A stretch of 64,000 bases of DNA from Chryseobacterium piscicola (GTDB lineage: Bacteria > Bacteroidota > Bacteroidia > Flavobacteriales > Weeksellaceae): contig NZ_FTOJ01000011.1 of assembly GCF_900156685.1 (NCBI RefSeq), positions 35,275 to 99,274 on the forward strand. Direction: 5' to 3'. Position 1 is the first letter of the stretch. Each line of letters begins with the position of its first letter. The notes below the pieces were generated by a model. The model made no database searches. It was given only the letters and a program-made list of their open reading frames with translations, and was not told where the DNA came from. The translations under genes were made by a program, and so were the position numbers. Below, piece by piece: positions 24,338 through 34,400 of this stretch.

Positions 24338-24741
24338 TATTTACCGTCGAAGTTTTTGAGTTCGTCTACCGAAATTCCGAACGTATCGGCATATTTCTTC
24401 AAAGTAGAATCACTGAGTTTTTTGAAAATTTTTGGTTTTGCGTGTCTTTTAACCGTCCATTGCCACATTCCGACGTAAGCCGCGAGAACCTGCAAATCCA
24501 TTTTGTTAAATTCCATAAAATAGATGATTGGGCTCACAATCTGGTTGGCAACGTTTTGTTTTGCCTCTTCAATTCTCTCGTTGATGAGCGCCATAGATTC
24601 ATCGAGTGCTGCTTTTTTGGCGTCCCAGCCGATGCTGTTGGCGGTAGTGTAATTGTTGTTTTCATCAGTCACATAGAGCATCTCCGTCATATTTGCTGAT
24701 TGAAGATTGCTTTCATCTTGTGGAATATCTTGTTTTTTCAT
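24337..24741 (-). CDS. conserved hypothetical protein, first gene of the long leftward operon
   Basis: A 134-residue soluble protein without a signal peptide. The C-terminal segment SDSTLKKYADTFGISVDELKNF (about 110-131) looks like the helix-turn-helix of Cro/C1-type regulators, but the rest does not show a full DNA-binding domain. The middle is helical and rich in Asn, Gln and Ala. It is coupled to the BtrH-like gene by a TAATG overlap. I do not assign a function; a small regulator or an adaptor of the BtrH-like enzyme are both possible. Confidence 0.7.
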   Translation of the reverse strand: MKKQDIPQDESNLQSANMTEMLYVTDENNNYTTANSIGWDAKKAALDESMALINERIEEAKQNVANQIVSPIIYFMEFNKMDLQVLAAYVGMWQWTVKRHAKPKIFKKLSDSTLKKYADTFGISVDELKNFDGK

Positions 24742-24987
24742 CTGAAAAAATTGATTTTAAATATTCAGATGGTATTTTATGCATCTGTATTTTATTGATT
24801 TTTGAATATGCTAAAATAATAAAAATGCAGGACATAGTGTAATGGAATGTCTTGGTGTATAGTGCTGAAATTTTTTATTGATTGTCTTTGTTAATATAGT
24901 TTTTTTTAAATAATGACAAACTGTAACAGATACATTAAATTTTGTACTAATTATTTTAACTATAAAAATGATTTAATAAGTTCTACT

Positions 24988-27900
24988 ATGAAGAAATTTT
25001 TTATTTCAGTTTCTCTTTTTTGCACAATCATTGCAATGGCGCAGAAATTTGAAACACAGAAACAGACCGATGCTCAAGGTTATACCTATGAAACTGTAAA
25101 AAATGATCAGGCTGGAGTGAGGGTTTATACTTTAAAAAACGGGTTAAAAGTTTATTTGGCAAAGAATGACGACGCTCCTAGAATCCAAACTTACGTGCCT
25201 GTAAGAACAGGTTCAAACAATGACCCAAGTGATAATACAGGTCTTGCTCATTATCTTGAGCACATGGTTTTCAAAGGAACTTCACATTTGGGAACTCAGG
25301 ACTGGGCAAAGGAAAAGGTCTTGCTGCAGCAAATTTCTGATCTTTATGAGCAACACAAAGCAGAAAAAGATCCTGAAAAGAAAAAAGCACTTTATAAAAA
25401 AATTGATGAGGTTTCTAACGAGGCTTCAAAGTTTGCAATTGCTAACGAATACGATAAGGCGATTTCTTCTTTAGGAGCAACAGGAACCAATGCTCATACT
25501 TGGCTTGATGAGACAGTTTACAAAAATAACATTCCGGCTAACGAACTAGAGAAATGGTTGAAAGTTGAGAAAGAACGTTTCTCAGAACTGGTTTTAAGAC
25601 TTTTTCATACAGAGTTGGAGGCAGTATATGAAGAATTTAATAGAGCGCAAGATAACGATAGTCGTTTAGTAAATTATGCTTTAAATGAAGCTCTTTTCCC
25701 AAAACATCCGAACGGACAACAAACAACAATAGGCACTTCAGAGCACCTGAAAAGCCCTTCTATGGTGGCGATTCATAAATATTTTGACACATACTATGTT
25801 CCAAACAATATGGCGGTTGTTTTGGTTGGAGATTTGGATTTCGACAAAACAATAAAATTAGTTGACCAATATTTCGGGACGTTCAAATACAAAGAACTTC
25901 CGATGAAGAAAATGGTTTCTGAAGAACCCATGACCCAAGTGATAAGCAGAACTGTAAAAAGTCCTTCTACACCAAGAATAACAATGGCATGGAGATCTGA
26001 TTCTTACGGAACTAAAGACGCGAGATTGGCAAGCATGATTGCAGAAATTTTAAGCAACAGCGGTGATGCTGGTTTAATTGATTTGAATATCAGCCAAAAA
26101 CAAAAAGTACTAAGCGCAGGAGCTTACGAGTCTCCTTACAAAACGTATGGTGCATTTACAATGTACGTTGTTCCTAAAGAAGGGCAAAGCTTTGATGAAG
26201 CTAAAAAATTGTTGCTGGACCAGTTAGATTTAGTTAAAAAAGGTCAATTCCCAGATTGGATGCTGAAAGCTATCGTAAACGATATGAAAGTTCAGCGTAT
26301 GAAGGGTTGGGAAACTGCAGACGGTTTAGCAACTACGCTTTACAGCACGTACATTAATGAAAGAACTTGGCAACAAGAGTTAGACGAAATTAATGATTAC
26401 GAAAAAATAACCAAAGCAGATATTGTAAAATTTGCCAATGAGTTTTTCAAAGATAATTATGTAGTTGTTTATAAAGAAAAAGGGGTAAATGACAAATTGG
26501 TTCGAGTGCAGAATCCTGCCATTACGCCAATTAAACTAAACAGAGAAGCGCAGTCGCCTTTCCTTAAAGATATTTTAGGAATAAAAGCAGGCGATATTAA
26601 ACCGCAATTTGTTGATTTCAAAACAGCAATTGCTTCCTCTGAAATAAAAGATAAAAAAGTAAGTTTCGTACAGAATAAATATAATAAAGTAGCTCAGGTT
26701 AATTATATCTTCCCTTTCGGTACAGATCATGATAAAGAATTGAGTCTTGGTGTAAGCGTTTTACAATATTTGGGGACTGATAAATATACTCCTGAACAGC
26801 TGAAAGAAGAATTCTACAAATTAGGAATATCAAACAGTTTCAGAACTTCAAATGACCAAACCATTATCACTTTGAGCGGATTGGAAAGCAATATGAAGAA
26901 AGGAGTAGAATTGCTAAATCACTGGATGACCAATGTGAAAGCCGATAAAGCAATCTACAACCAAACTGTAAAAACAATCTTAGAATCCAGAGAAGTTGCT
27001 AAAAAAGACAAGACGAGAATTATGTCTGCGCTTTCCAATTATGCGAAATATGGCAAAGATTCTAGAATGACAGATATTATTTCTAAACAACGTCTGGAAA
27101 GTATCAACGTGAGTGAGCTGATGTCTAAAATCAAGACCTTAAACCAATATCCTTACGAGATTTTCATCTATGGTGAAGATCAAAAAGGATTGGAAAAAGC
27201 AGTTAAACCATTCATTGAAAATACAAAACTGCAGCCTGCGAAAGCAAAAGTATATGCAGAGCCAACAACTGAAGGAAAGGTATATTTCACGGCTTATGAC
27301 ATGGTGCAGATGGAGATGGCTAAAGTTGCCAAAGGAAGCAACGTCAACTTAGCAGACTTCGGGAAAGCCAATGTATTTAATGAATATTTCGGACGCGGAC
27401 TGTCGTCTATCGTTTTCCAGGAGATCAGAGAGAGCAAGTCATTAGCTTATTCGGCGTATGTTTCTTTTGGTACAGCTTCAGAAAAAAATCATCCAAACTA
27501 TGTAACCAACTACATCGGAACTCAAGCAAACAAATTACCTCTTGCGGTAAATGCAATGAATGATTTGATGGCAGATTTTCCGCAAATCCCGGCACAGTTT
27601 GAGAATTCTAAAGGATCAGCTTTAAAGCAAATAGCATCTAACAGAATTAATAGAACGAGTATTTTTTACAATCAACTAGCATTGAAGAAGTTGGGGGTAG
27701 ATTACGATATCAGAAAAGATGTTTATGCAGAAATTCAAAATTTAAGCTTACCACAGCTTACCAATTTCTACAATACTGAGATTAAACCACTAAAATACAA
27801 CACCGCCATTATCGGGAAAAAAGAAAACCTGAATATGGAATCAATCAACAAAATGGGAGAATTCAAAGAAGTTACCCTTGAGGAAATCTTTGGATACTAA
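24988..27900 (+). CDS. M16 family zinc metallopeptidase (double domain)
   Basis: A 970-residue secreted protease with signal peptide MKKFFISVSLFCTIIAMAQ. The inverted zinc motif HYLEH is at 88-92 in GLAHYLEHMVFKGT, with a downstream Glu in ELEAVYEEFNRA as the third ligand. A second, inactive-type M16 half fills the C-terminal part. Such proteins degrade or process peptides in the periplasm of Bacteroidota. An upstream frame extends 25 codons to 24913, but the signal peptide begins at the ATG at 24988. It lies between two pigment blocks but shows no obvious pigment role. A strong terminator follows. Confidence 0.92.
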   Translation: MKKFFISVSLFCTIIAMAQKFETQKQTDAQGYTYETVKNDQAGVRVYTLKNGLKVYLAKNDDAPRIQTYVPVRTGSNNDPSDNTGLAHYLEHMVFKGTSHLGTQDWAKEKVLLQQISDLYEQHKAEKDPEKKKALYKKIDEVSNEASKFAIANEYDKAISSLGATGTNAHTWLDETVYKNNIPANELEKWLKVEKERFSELVLRLFHTELEAVYEEFNRAQDNDSRLVNYALNEALFPKHPNGQQTTIGTSEHLKSPSMVAIHKYFDTYYVPNNMAVVLVGDLDFDKTIKLVDQYFGTFKYKELPMKKMVSEEPMTQVISRTVKSPSTPRITMAWRSDSYGTKDARLASMIAEILSNSGDAGLIDLNISQKQKVLSAGAYESPYKTYGAFTMYVVPKEGQSFDEAKKLLLDQLDLVKKGQFPDWMLKAIVNDMKVQRMKGWETADGLATTLYSTYINERTWQQELDEINDYEKITKADIVKFANEFFKDNYVVVYKEKGVNDKLVRVQNPAITPIKLNREAQSPFLKDILGIKAGDIKPQFVDFKTAIASSEIKDKKVSFVQNKYNKVAQVNYIFPFGTDHDKELSLGVSVLQYLGTDKYTPEQLKEEFYKLGISNSFRTSNDQTIITLSGLESNMKKGVELLNHWMTNVKADKAIYNQTVKTILESREVAKKDKTRIMSALSNYAKYGKDSRMTDIISKQRLESINVSELMSKIKTLNQYPYEIFIYGEDQKGLEKAVKPFIENTKLQPAKAKVYAEPTTEGKVYFTAYDMVQMEMAKVAKGSNVNLADFGKANVFNEYFGRGLSSIVFQEIRESKSLAYSAYVSFGTASEKNHPNYVTNYIGTQANKLPLAVNAMNDLMADFPQIPAQFENSKGSALKQIASNRINRTSIFYNQLALKKLGVDYDIRKDVYAEIQNLSLPQLTNFYNTEIKPLKYNTAIIGKKENLNMESINKMGEFKEVTLEEIFGY

Positions 27901-27923
27901 TTTTTCTAAATATCAATTCTTTG

Positions 27924-27953
27924 AAGTGAAGCAGAAATGCTTCACTTTTTTTT
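27924..27953 (+). terminator. rho-independent terminator of the M16 peptidase gene
   Basis: The 10-bp stem AAGTGAAGCA (27924-27933) pairs with TGCTTCACTT (27938-27947) across a GAAA tetraloop and continues into a T run. Confidence 0.9.
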
Positions 27954-27995
27954 GGTGGTAATTGAACTTTACAATGTTTACAAATGAAAGATAAT

Positions 27996-28265
27996 TTACT
28001 TTCTCTTCTTATATTTCAATTGGATCAAAAGATAAACTTCGTTTTTTTCTAAATCATTGCTCCAAGTACGTTCTACTACCAAGGCATTTTCATACAGGTA
28101 AAGATCTTCCATGTTATTCACGTATTCTAATCTTTCAGAAGTTTTATATTTAAAAAATGAAATCAGATTCACCTCATCACCGACGGCAGGTGCTACAGGA
28201 AATTCTACAGAGTTTTCAAACTCAAATTCTATATCGTAGGAATAAAATCTTACTTTAACGCTCAT
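27996..28265 (-). CDS. small hypothetical protein
   Basis: An 89-residue acidic protein without signal peptide or membrane segment. It looks like a single small beta-rich domain (VKVRFYSYDIEFEFENSVEFP at the start, VYLLIQLKYKKRK at the end). I do not recognise a family. A terminator-like hairpin at 28303-28332 separates it from the dehydratase-like gene upstream, so it probably has its own promoter. Confidence 0.6.
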   Translation of the reverse strand: MSVKVRFYSYDIEFEFENSVEFPVAPAVGDEVNLISFFKYKTSERLEYVNNMEDLYLYENALVVERTWSNDLEKNEVYLLIQLKYKKRK

Positions 28266-28302
28266 ACTATTATTTTCACCAAATATATCGAGAATTTAAT
28301 CA

Positions 28303-28332
28303 ATAAAAAAAGCCAACTTTAAAATTGACTTC
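28303..28332 (-). terminator. probable terminator of the DarA-DarB operon
   Basis: On the minus strand AAGTCAA pairs with TTGGCTT (one G-T pair) around an 8-nt AT loop and is followed by a T run. It lies just after the stop of the last hotdog gene of the block. Confidence 0.6.
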
Positions 28333-28356
28333 TTTATTTTATAATAATTTCAAGTA

Positions 28357-28794
28357 TTAAATCTCCTGAATAAACAAGCTAATCTCCGTACGAATCAATA
28401 CTTTTTCTCCTAAAAAAGTTTCGCAGAAAATCTGGCAAATGTTTTCGTATTTTGAAATTAAAGAGGCTTTAGAGATAATGGTCTCACCAATTTTTGGAAG
28501 TGCAAAAATTTCAATCTTTTTAATGTTGGTAATAAATCCTATTACTTTCGTATTTGATTCCTGATTTTCGAAGAAGCTCTGCCCAAGAATCGAGGATGAG
28601 GTTTGAGCCGAATGTTCAATTAATCCAGCTTCCGTAAATTGATTATCTTGAAGGAAAATATTATCGGATTTAATTTTAAAAGAAGTAATAACCTTTTCCG
28701 GAGTAAGCTCAAGAATATAATCAGCCATTAACATCGGCTCACGATGAGGTAAAAAATGATGAATGTTGATGTGGTTTTCTTCCTTTAAATCCAT
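28357..28794 (-). CDS. hotdog-fold dehydratase-like protein (pair member 1)
   Basis: A 145-residue hotdog protein. It has HREPMLMAD near residue 17 (the FabZ start motif) and AGLIEHSAQTSS (about 56-67), which keeps the Glu of the FabZ catalytic helix. The HFPG segment of FabZ is missing (FLQDNQFTEAG instead). This is the layout of the dehydratase clade linked to aryl polyene synthesis, often called ApeP-like. It lies 61 bp after a second such protein, and the two may form a heterodimer. Confidence 0.78.
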   Translation of the reverse strand: MDLKEENHINIHHFLPHREPMLMADYILELTPEKVITSFKIKSDNIFLQDNQFTEAGLIEHSAQTSSSILGQSFFENQESNTKVIGFITNIKKIEIFALPKIGETIISKASLISKYENICQIFCETFLGEKVLIRTEISLFIQEI

Positions 28795-28855
28795 ATTTTT
28801 TTATGTTTAAATCAATTTTGTACCTTTAGAGTTGTGGTAAAAAAAATGATTTTCT

Positions 28856-29287
28856 CTATTTTACAACGGTTTTCATTTCAGATTTAGCGATAATTACACC
28901 ATCAATTTTAGTAACGATTTCAACCAAAGTTACGCCCATCATTTCATTAATGATTTTTACTTCAGAAACCAATAGATTACCGATTTTTGGTAAAATGGTA
29001 GCTTCAAAGGTTTTGATGGCGCCAATGTAGCCAGTCGGAGCTTCTTTTCCTAAAAGGTAAAATTTGTATCCTGTATGAAGGGCAACGCTTTGCGCCTGAT
29101 GTTCAATTAATCCTGAAGCTTGAAACGTACCTTCGTGCACAAAAATATTATCTTCTTTAATTTCAAATCCTGAAACCAAAAATTCCTCAGAGTATTCTGA
29201 AATTCCGCTTACCATCACAAAAGGAAATTTCTGGGGAATTAAACTTTCTACGAAATTCTGGTTATATGTTGGCAAAGACATATTCAT
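28856..29287 (-). CDS. hotdog-fold dehydratase-like protein (pair member 2)
   Basis: A 143-residue hotdog protein starting at ATG 29287, whose first base is shared with the stop of darB (TAATG). It has IPQKFPFVMV near the start and FVHEGTFQASGLIEHQAQ (about 45-62), so both a His and the Glu of a FabZ-like site are present. It resembles its neighbour at 28357. The tight coupling to darB suggests that it supplies the unsaturated substrate that DarB uses in the Michael-type step of resorcinol formation; this is inference. Confidence 0.78.
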   Translation of the reverse strand: MNMSLPTYNQNFVESLIPQKFPFVMVSGISEYSEEFLVSGFEIKEDNIFVHEGTFQASGLIEHQAQSVALHTGYKFYLLGKEAPTGYIGAIKTFEATILPKIGNLLVSEVKIINEMMGVTLVEIVTKIDGVIIAKSEMKTVVK

Positions 29288-30426
29288 TAGCAAACGGTTA
29301 ATAAAGCGCAAGAATAAGCAAATCTCCCACTTTCAGGAACGCAAAGAAGTACTTTTTCGCCTTTCTTTAAATTTCCAGAATTCAGAAGTTGTTCTACAGC
29401 GATAAAGATAGATCCTGCGCCTATGTTTCCTACTTCAGAAAGATTGTAAAACCATTTTTCCCAAGGGAAATCAAGACCTACATTGGCAAATTCTTCTTTC
29501 AAGCCTTCTTTAAAATAGCCTGAAGAAATATGTGCCAAAACGTGATCTACAGATTCTGGATCAAGCTGGTGTTTGTCAAATGAAGACTTTAAACTTTCAG
29601 CACCTTTTACCAAAATGTATTTATCAAGAATTTTAGTATCTTGTTTTAATGCGAAAATCGATTGGTTAAGCCACTCTTCAGCAGGATATTCTGCCCAAGA
29701 TTTTAAACTTCCATCCTCTTGTTTTTCACAACCAGAATACATGCATGCTTCGATTTCGTGAGCGTAAGAGTAGAAGTCAATCCATTCTATTTTCAAAGAA
29801 GTTTCGTTTTCTCTAGGTTTGTTTTCTAAGAGAAATGCTCCTGCTCCGTCGGAAAGCATCCATCTTAAAAACTCTCTTTTGAAAGCAACGATGGGTCTTT
29901 CTTCCAAAAGCTTCAAGTTTTCTGTTTCGTGATTGAATTTATCTGCAGTCATCCATGCAGACATTCTTTCAGAACCTACGCAGACTGCGTTTTCTTTTAT
30001 TCCCGCTTTTACATTAAGAAAGCCGTAGTTTAAGGCGTTCATTCCCGAATTACAAAGCCCAGTTGCGGTATTTATTTCGATTGATTTCCCGATATTAAGC
30101 TCGCCATGTACCATAGAAGAATGTGAAGGCTGCACTTGATCTGCAGAAGATGTTCCGCAAGAAAGCAATTGCATATTTTCTTTGGTGAAATTTTCATCAA
30201 AAAGCCCTTCAACGGCTTTTGCCGTAATTTGTGCGTTGGTGTGGGTGGGGTTTCCTTTTTTATCTAAAGCGTAATATCTCGTTTTGATTTTATTGTTTCT
30301 TAGAATCAAAGCTCTCGCCTTAGAAGGTGTATTGTTTACCAAACCAAGGTAGCTCTCCATTTCGTCATTAGAAATTGGCTCATTGGGTAAGTATGTTGAA
30401 GCTTTTGTTATAAATACGTCGTACAT
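29287..30426 (-). CDS. darB: KAS III-like ketosynthase DarB (dialkylresorcinol formation)
   Basis: A 379-residue FabH-type enzyme. The catalytic triad is Cys125 in TATGLCNSGMN, His299 in VLAHISSG and Asn334 in EVGNIGAGS. DarB-type enzymes join a beta-keto acyl unit and an unsaturated acyl unit into a cyclohexanedione, the precursor of 2,5-dialkylresorcinols. Adjacency to darA (2-bp gap) and to a hotdog protein makes this assignment firm. A housekeeping FabH is unlikely because of the extended sequence and this context. Confidence 0.9.
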   Translation of the reverse strand: MYDVFITKASTYLPNEPISNDEMESYLGLVNNTPSKARALILRNNKIKTRYYALDKKGNPTHTNAQITAKAVEGLFDENFTKENMQLLSCGTSSADQVQPSHSSMVHGELNIGKSIEINTATGLCNSGMNALNYGFLNVKAGIKENAVCVGSERMSAWMTADKFNHETENLKLLEERPIVAFKREFLRWMLSDGAGAFLLENKPRENETSLKIEWIDFYSYAHEIEACMYSGCEKQEDGSLKSWAEYPAEEWLNQSIFALKQDTKILDKYILVKGAESLKSSFDKHQLDPESVDHVLAHISSGYFKEGLKEEFANVGLDFPWEKWFYNLSEVGNIGAGSIFIAVEQLLNSGNLKKGEKVLLCVPESGRFAYSCALLTVC

Positions 30427-30428
30427 TT

Positions 30429-31343
30429 CTATTTTAAATTAATTCCTTGTAAATATTTTTTCTGTTTTTGTCTTTTTGTCCATAAAATTGGAGCAAGTAA
30501 GATATGAAAAATCAACACAATGGGCGAAATTATCCAGATTGCTGCCATCAAATATATTTTAAAGAACTTTATTAGCATTGGTCTTTTTTCTTTTTTCTTA
30601 ATAATTAAATTAGACCAAATCGTGAAGATCTTGTTGCCCACTTTCTCTACTCTTACTAGAAAGGCTCTGATTTCTACGGCTCCTTTTTTTACTAATTCGG
30701 GCTGTAGATTGCCGAGATTATTATTCTTAAAATGGTTTTCAATAATCATCCCATATTTTCCGGCTCCATTAATTTCGTCGTTTGAAACTCCAGCAGCAGG
30801 TAAGATTCCAGATTTTTCTTTTTGTCCGGTTGTCATCCAGCGAAGAATTGTTAAGACGCTTGTGTAATTGTCTCTTCGGTCTACTAATGCAATATTTCCT
30901 ACTAATTTTGCGTCTAGATTTTTCAAATAAACTTTCAGTTTTTCTTGTGAAAGCATCCACATATTTCGTGTTCCGGAGATGGTAACAACTGGCGTGCCTT
31001 TTAGAATATTTTCTGCAAAACCACTTTTCAAAAATGAAATAATCGGGATGGAGGGTGTGAGGTACCAAACCTGATATCCAAAAAGGATAAGGTCAAATTT
31101 TGTATTCTGTACTTCCTCTGGCGGCGGTAGTATTTCACTTGGAATCTGCAGATAAGATTCTGGAAATGTGTCAAAAAAAACATTACTCGGCCAAGGAAAA
31201 GGAAAGTCTTTTTTCAGCTGAATATTGTAGTAGATCACTTTATATTCGTCTTTTTTATCTTCAAATGGTTGTGCAATATTTTTTACAATATCTTCCAACT
31301 GACCAGTTTGAGTATAATATAAGACAAGTATGTTTTTTTGCAT
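30429..31343 (-). CDS. darA: dialkylresorcinol condensing/aromatising enzyme DarA
   Basis: A 304-residue protein with a flavodoxin-like start (NILVLYYTQTGQLEDIVKNI, 4-23), suggesting FMN binding, and a hydrophobic C-terminal segment (about 260-290) that could attach it to the membrane. DarA works with DarB to give the aromatic resorcinol; an FMN site would suit oxidation of the cyclohexanedione. It is the first gene of its block. A TATTTTTG element lies about 20 bp upstream of the start. Confidence 0.88.
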   Translation of the reverse strand: MQKNILVLYYTQTGQLEDIVKNIAQPFEDKKDEYKVIYYNIQLKKDFPFPWPSNVFFDTFPESYLQIPSEILPPPEEVQNTKFDLILFGYQVWYLTPSIPIISFLKSGFAENILKGTPVVTISGTRNMWMLSQEKLKVYLKNLDAKLVGNIALVDRRDNYTSVLTILRWMTTGQKEKSGILPAAGVSNDEINGAGKYGMIIENHFKNNNLGNLQPELVKKGAVEIRAFLVRVEKVGNKIFTIWSNLIIKKKEKRPMLIKFFKIYLMAAIWIISPIVLIFHILLAPILWTKRQKQKKYLQGINLK

Positions 31344-31362
31344 TAAAAATTTTTATAGATTA

Positions 31363-31370
31363 CAAAAATA
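31363..31370 (-). promoter_or_regulatory. possible -7 element of the darA promoter
   Basis: On the minus strand the sequence TATTTTTG matches TAnnTTTG and lies 20 bp before the darA start. No TTG at the right distance was seen, so the call is tentative. Confidence 0.35.
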
Positions 31371-31469
31371 TGATTTTCAGATGTAAATTTCTACTGTTTT
31401 TTTGGTCATAAGCAATTGCAATAGTTTCAATTACGATTACGTTCAGAATCATAAGCAATTTCCTAATTA

Positions 31470-34400
31470 TTACTCGTGCCTAAATATTTTTATTGATTCC
31501 GAATTAAATGATTTTTTATATTTCTCATTTTCAAAAGGCAGATTTTCAAGATTCAATAAAATTATTGTCTCTGGAAAGTGTTTGATATCATTAAGATTAA
31601 AATTTTCATCAGAAATTAAAAGTACATCTATCTTTTTGTTGATTTGTGACTGATTATCAATGTAATTGATTTTTCTTTTCTGTGCCAGATAACTGTTTTT
31701 TGCCACCAACCTTTTCTCATAATCATTAATCAGGCTGAAGATTTTTCGTTCGGCTTGCTGAAGTGTGAGTAGCATGTCTTTCTGCCCGAAATCATTAGCG
31801 ATGTGAAAAATAACAGCGTCCTTGGCAATGTGTTTATTCAATTCAAAATAAACCGATTTGTTTTTATTGAAATCTTCTTTTACAGGTTTTACTACCTCAT
31901 TTTCTTTGTATAAAAAGCTCAGCAATAATTTCTTTTTAAAGTAATTTTCATCTTCCAATTCGTTTCTCAGCTTGGCAAATTCATCCCTGAAATAAGCATT
32001 TACTTTCTTCGTTCTTTCAGAATAATTTTTCCCAAAATTTAAATCTTCCTTGCGAATTCTATCGCCTACTTTTACTGTAATACTTCCGTCGTAGATAATG
32101 AAATCTCCTTTTGGCTGCACTTCAGAGTTTCCGTGAATGTAAATGGGAACGATGTCTAAAGAAAATTGTTCGGCAATATAAAAAGCACCTTTGTGAAAAC
32201 GTTTCACTTCATTCGTATATGAGCGTTCGGATTCTGGGAAAACCACCAAAGAATAGCCTTGTTTTATCTTTTCTTTCAATTGATTCATCCCATTTTCAAT
32301 GCCTTGAGACACTGGGTAAAATCCTAAAGCTCTTATGAGTTTTCCGAAAACAGGAGAATGATACACCCAATCATTGACGAGGTAAATAATTTTATGATTT
32401 ACCATTCCTAAGACTAAAGTATCCAGAAAGGATGTGTGATTGGCTATAATCACAGCGGGTTTGCTAAAATCTTCGTTAGGATTTCTAATAAGTGTTTTCT
32501 TTACAAAAGGGTTGGTATACAAAACAGATGTAAGAAACTTTGCTAAAAGTAATTTGATGAAATCTAAAGTCTTTCCTCTAGATCTTCTTACAAAAACACT
32601 TCCTATGGCAGAAAATATCAATCCACCTAAACCATAATATATAAATGAAATAACTGAATTTAAAAATAACCTCAACGTAATGGGTGATAATCCTTTCTTG
32701 GCTCTGTTGGTAATTAAAAACCTAAACCAAAACGGATATAAAGTGGAAGTAATCACAATTACAGAGAACATTCCAATCAAAGCAACTAAAGCGAGTGAAT
32801 GTAAAGCCGGATGTTTTGCAAAAATTAAAGACCCAATGGATAAAATGGTGGTGAAAACAGCCAGAATGATAGAAATTCGATAAGTAGGAAGTTCATTTTT
32901 GCCTGTCGTATGTTCTTTCTGCATGGCTTTCGTGAGGAAAATACTGAAATCATCGCCCACGCCAAAAACCAAAGTACAGACCACGGTACTGAAAATATTT
33001 AATTCTAGACCTAAGAAATAGAGAATTCCTGCTGTCACAACGCCCGTTAGTACAATTGGAAACATGGTCAGTAAAGACAATTCAAAATTTCGGAAGAAAA
33101 CAATGATTGTTAAAATAATTGCCAAAAGAGAATAATTAATCAAGGTGTTAAAATCTCTTTTCAAAAGACCTAAGAAATTTTCATTCATCTGTTGACGGTC
33201 GATAGCCAAAGCTTCCTGATTTTTTTCAACGTCTTTGATGAAAGCGTCTCTTTTATTTTCATCTATTTTCACCACGTTAGAAACCGTGAAAAATCCGTTT
33301 TCTTTGCTCAGAAATTCAGAGATTTGTAATGCTTTTATTTTTTCGTAATCTTTTAGACTTAAATTAGGGTAGTTCTTATTTAAATTTTCATTGAACCTAT
33401 CAAATGCCGATGCGTTAAAGCCAAATTCATTTCCTTTTTTTACCATTTCTGCGATGGTCTTATTTTTTTTATTCTGACTCCAAAACGAATTCCATTTTTC
33501 GATTTTTTTTTGCTGATCTTTTGCAGACAAAACAAGATGACCAATAGAATTATAACTTAAAATTTTACCTTCTTGTTTTTCTTTTTCCAAGAAATTGCTT
33601 AATCTGGAGTTTCTTTCAAGAGCTTCATTTTCAGAATTCCCGTAAGAAATGGTGTAAATAGATTTTGAAGTGATGTCTGACAGTTTTTCCAACTTAGCTT
33701 CGTTGGTTTTCAAATCTTTCGGAATGTAGTTTAAATCCCCAATATCTTCATTGAAACCAACATGTCTGAAGCCGAAAAGACAGGCAACAATCATCATGGA
33801 GCATACAATTATTAAAGGTTTATTATTTTCGTAGGGATAATTTCCAATTTTATCTATAAAATTGGTGCTTGTTTTTTCTAATTTTTCTTTCGGATGATAC
33901 AATTGCGGAACAATAACTAAAGCAGTAATAGCAGAAAGGAAAACCGTAATCGCTGCAAAAAGGCCAAGATCTTTTAATGCTTCCGAACGAACGAAAACTA
34001 AGCATAAAAAAGAAACTGCGGTTGTGGCACTACTCAGAATTATGGGTTGTGTGATTTCTTTATAAAGTTCTTCAATATTATTGTTGTGTTTGTAGTGGGT
34101 GAGGATATGCAGAGCATAATCAATCGTAATACCAATGAGAATAGCACCTACACTGAGAGAAATTGCAGATATTTTGTCTTTAATGAAAAACAAAATCATA
34201 AGAGAGATGAAAACCGCAAAAACGGTCGGCAAAAAAACAATGAATGGTGTGAAGATATTTCGAAAATAATATATCAGCAAAATCAACAAAACCGTCATGG
34301 AAATAATGACCGTATTTTGAATGTCTTTTTTTATCTGTTGCGCATTTGCTACCGCAATTATTGGCGAACCAAAATAGCTGATTTCAGTTTTATCCTTGAA

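Noticed and set aside
24988..27900. M16 peptidase as a pigment-pathway enzyme
   Set aside because: It is on the opposite strand, has its own terminator and belongs to a general periplasmic protease family, so its location between the blocks is not enough.
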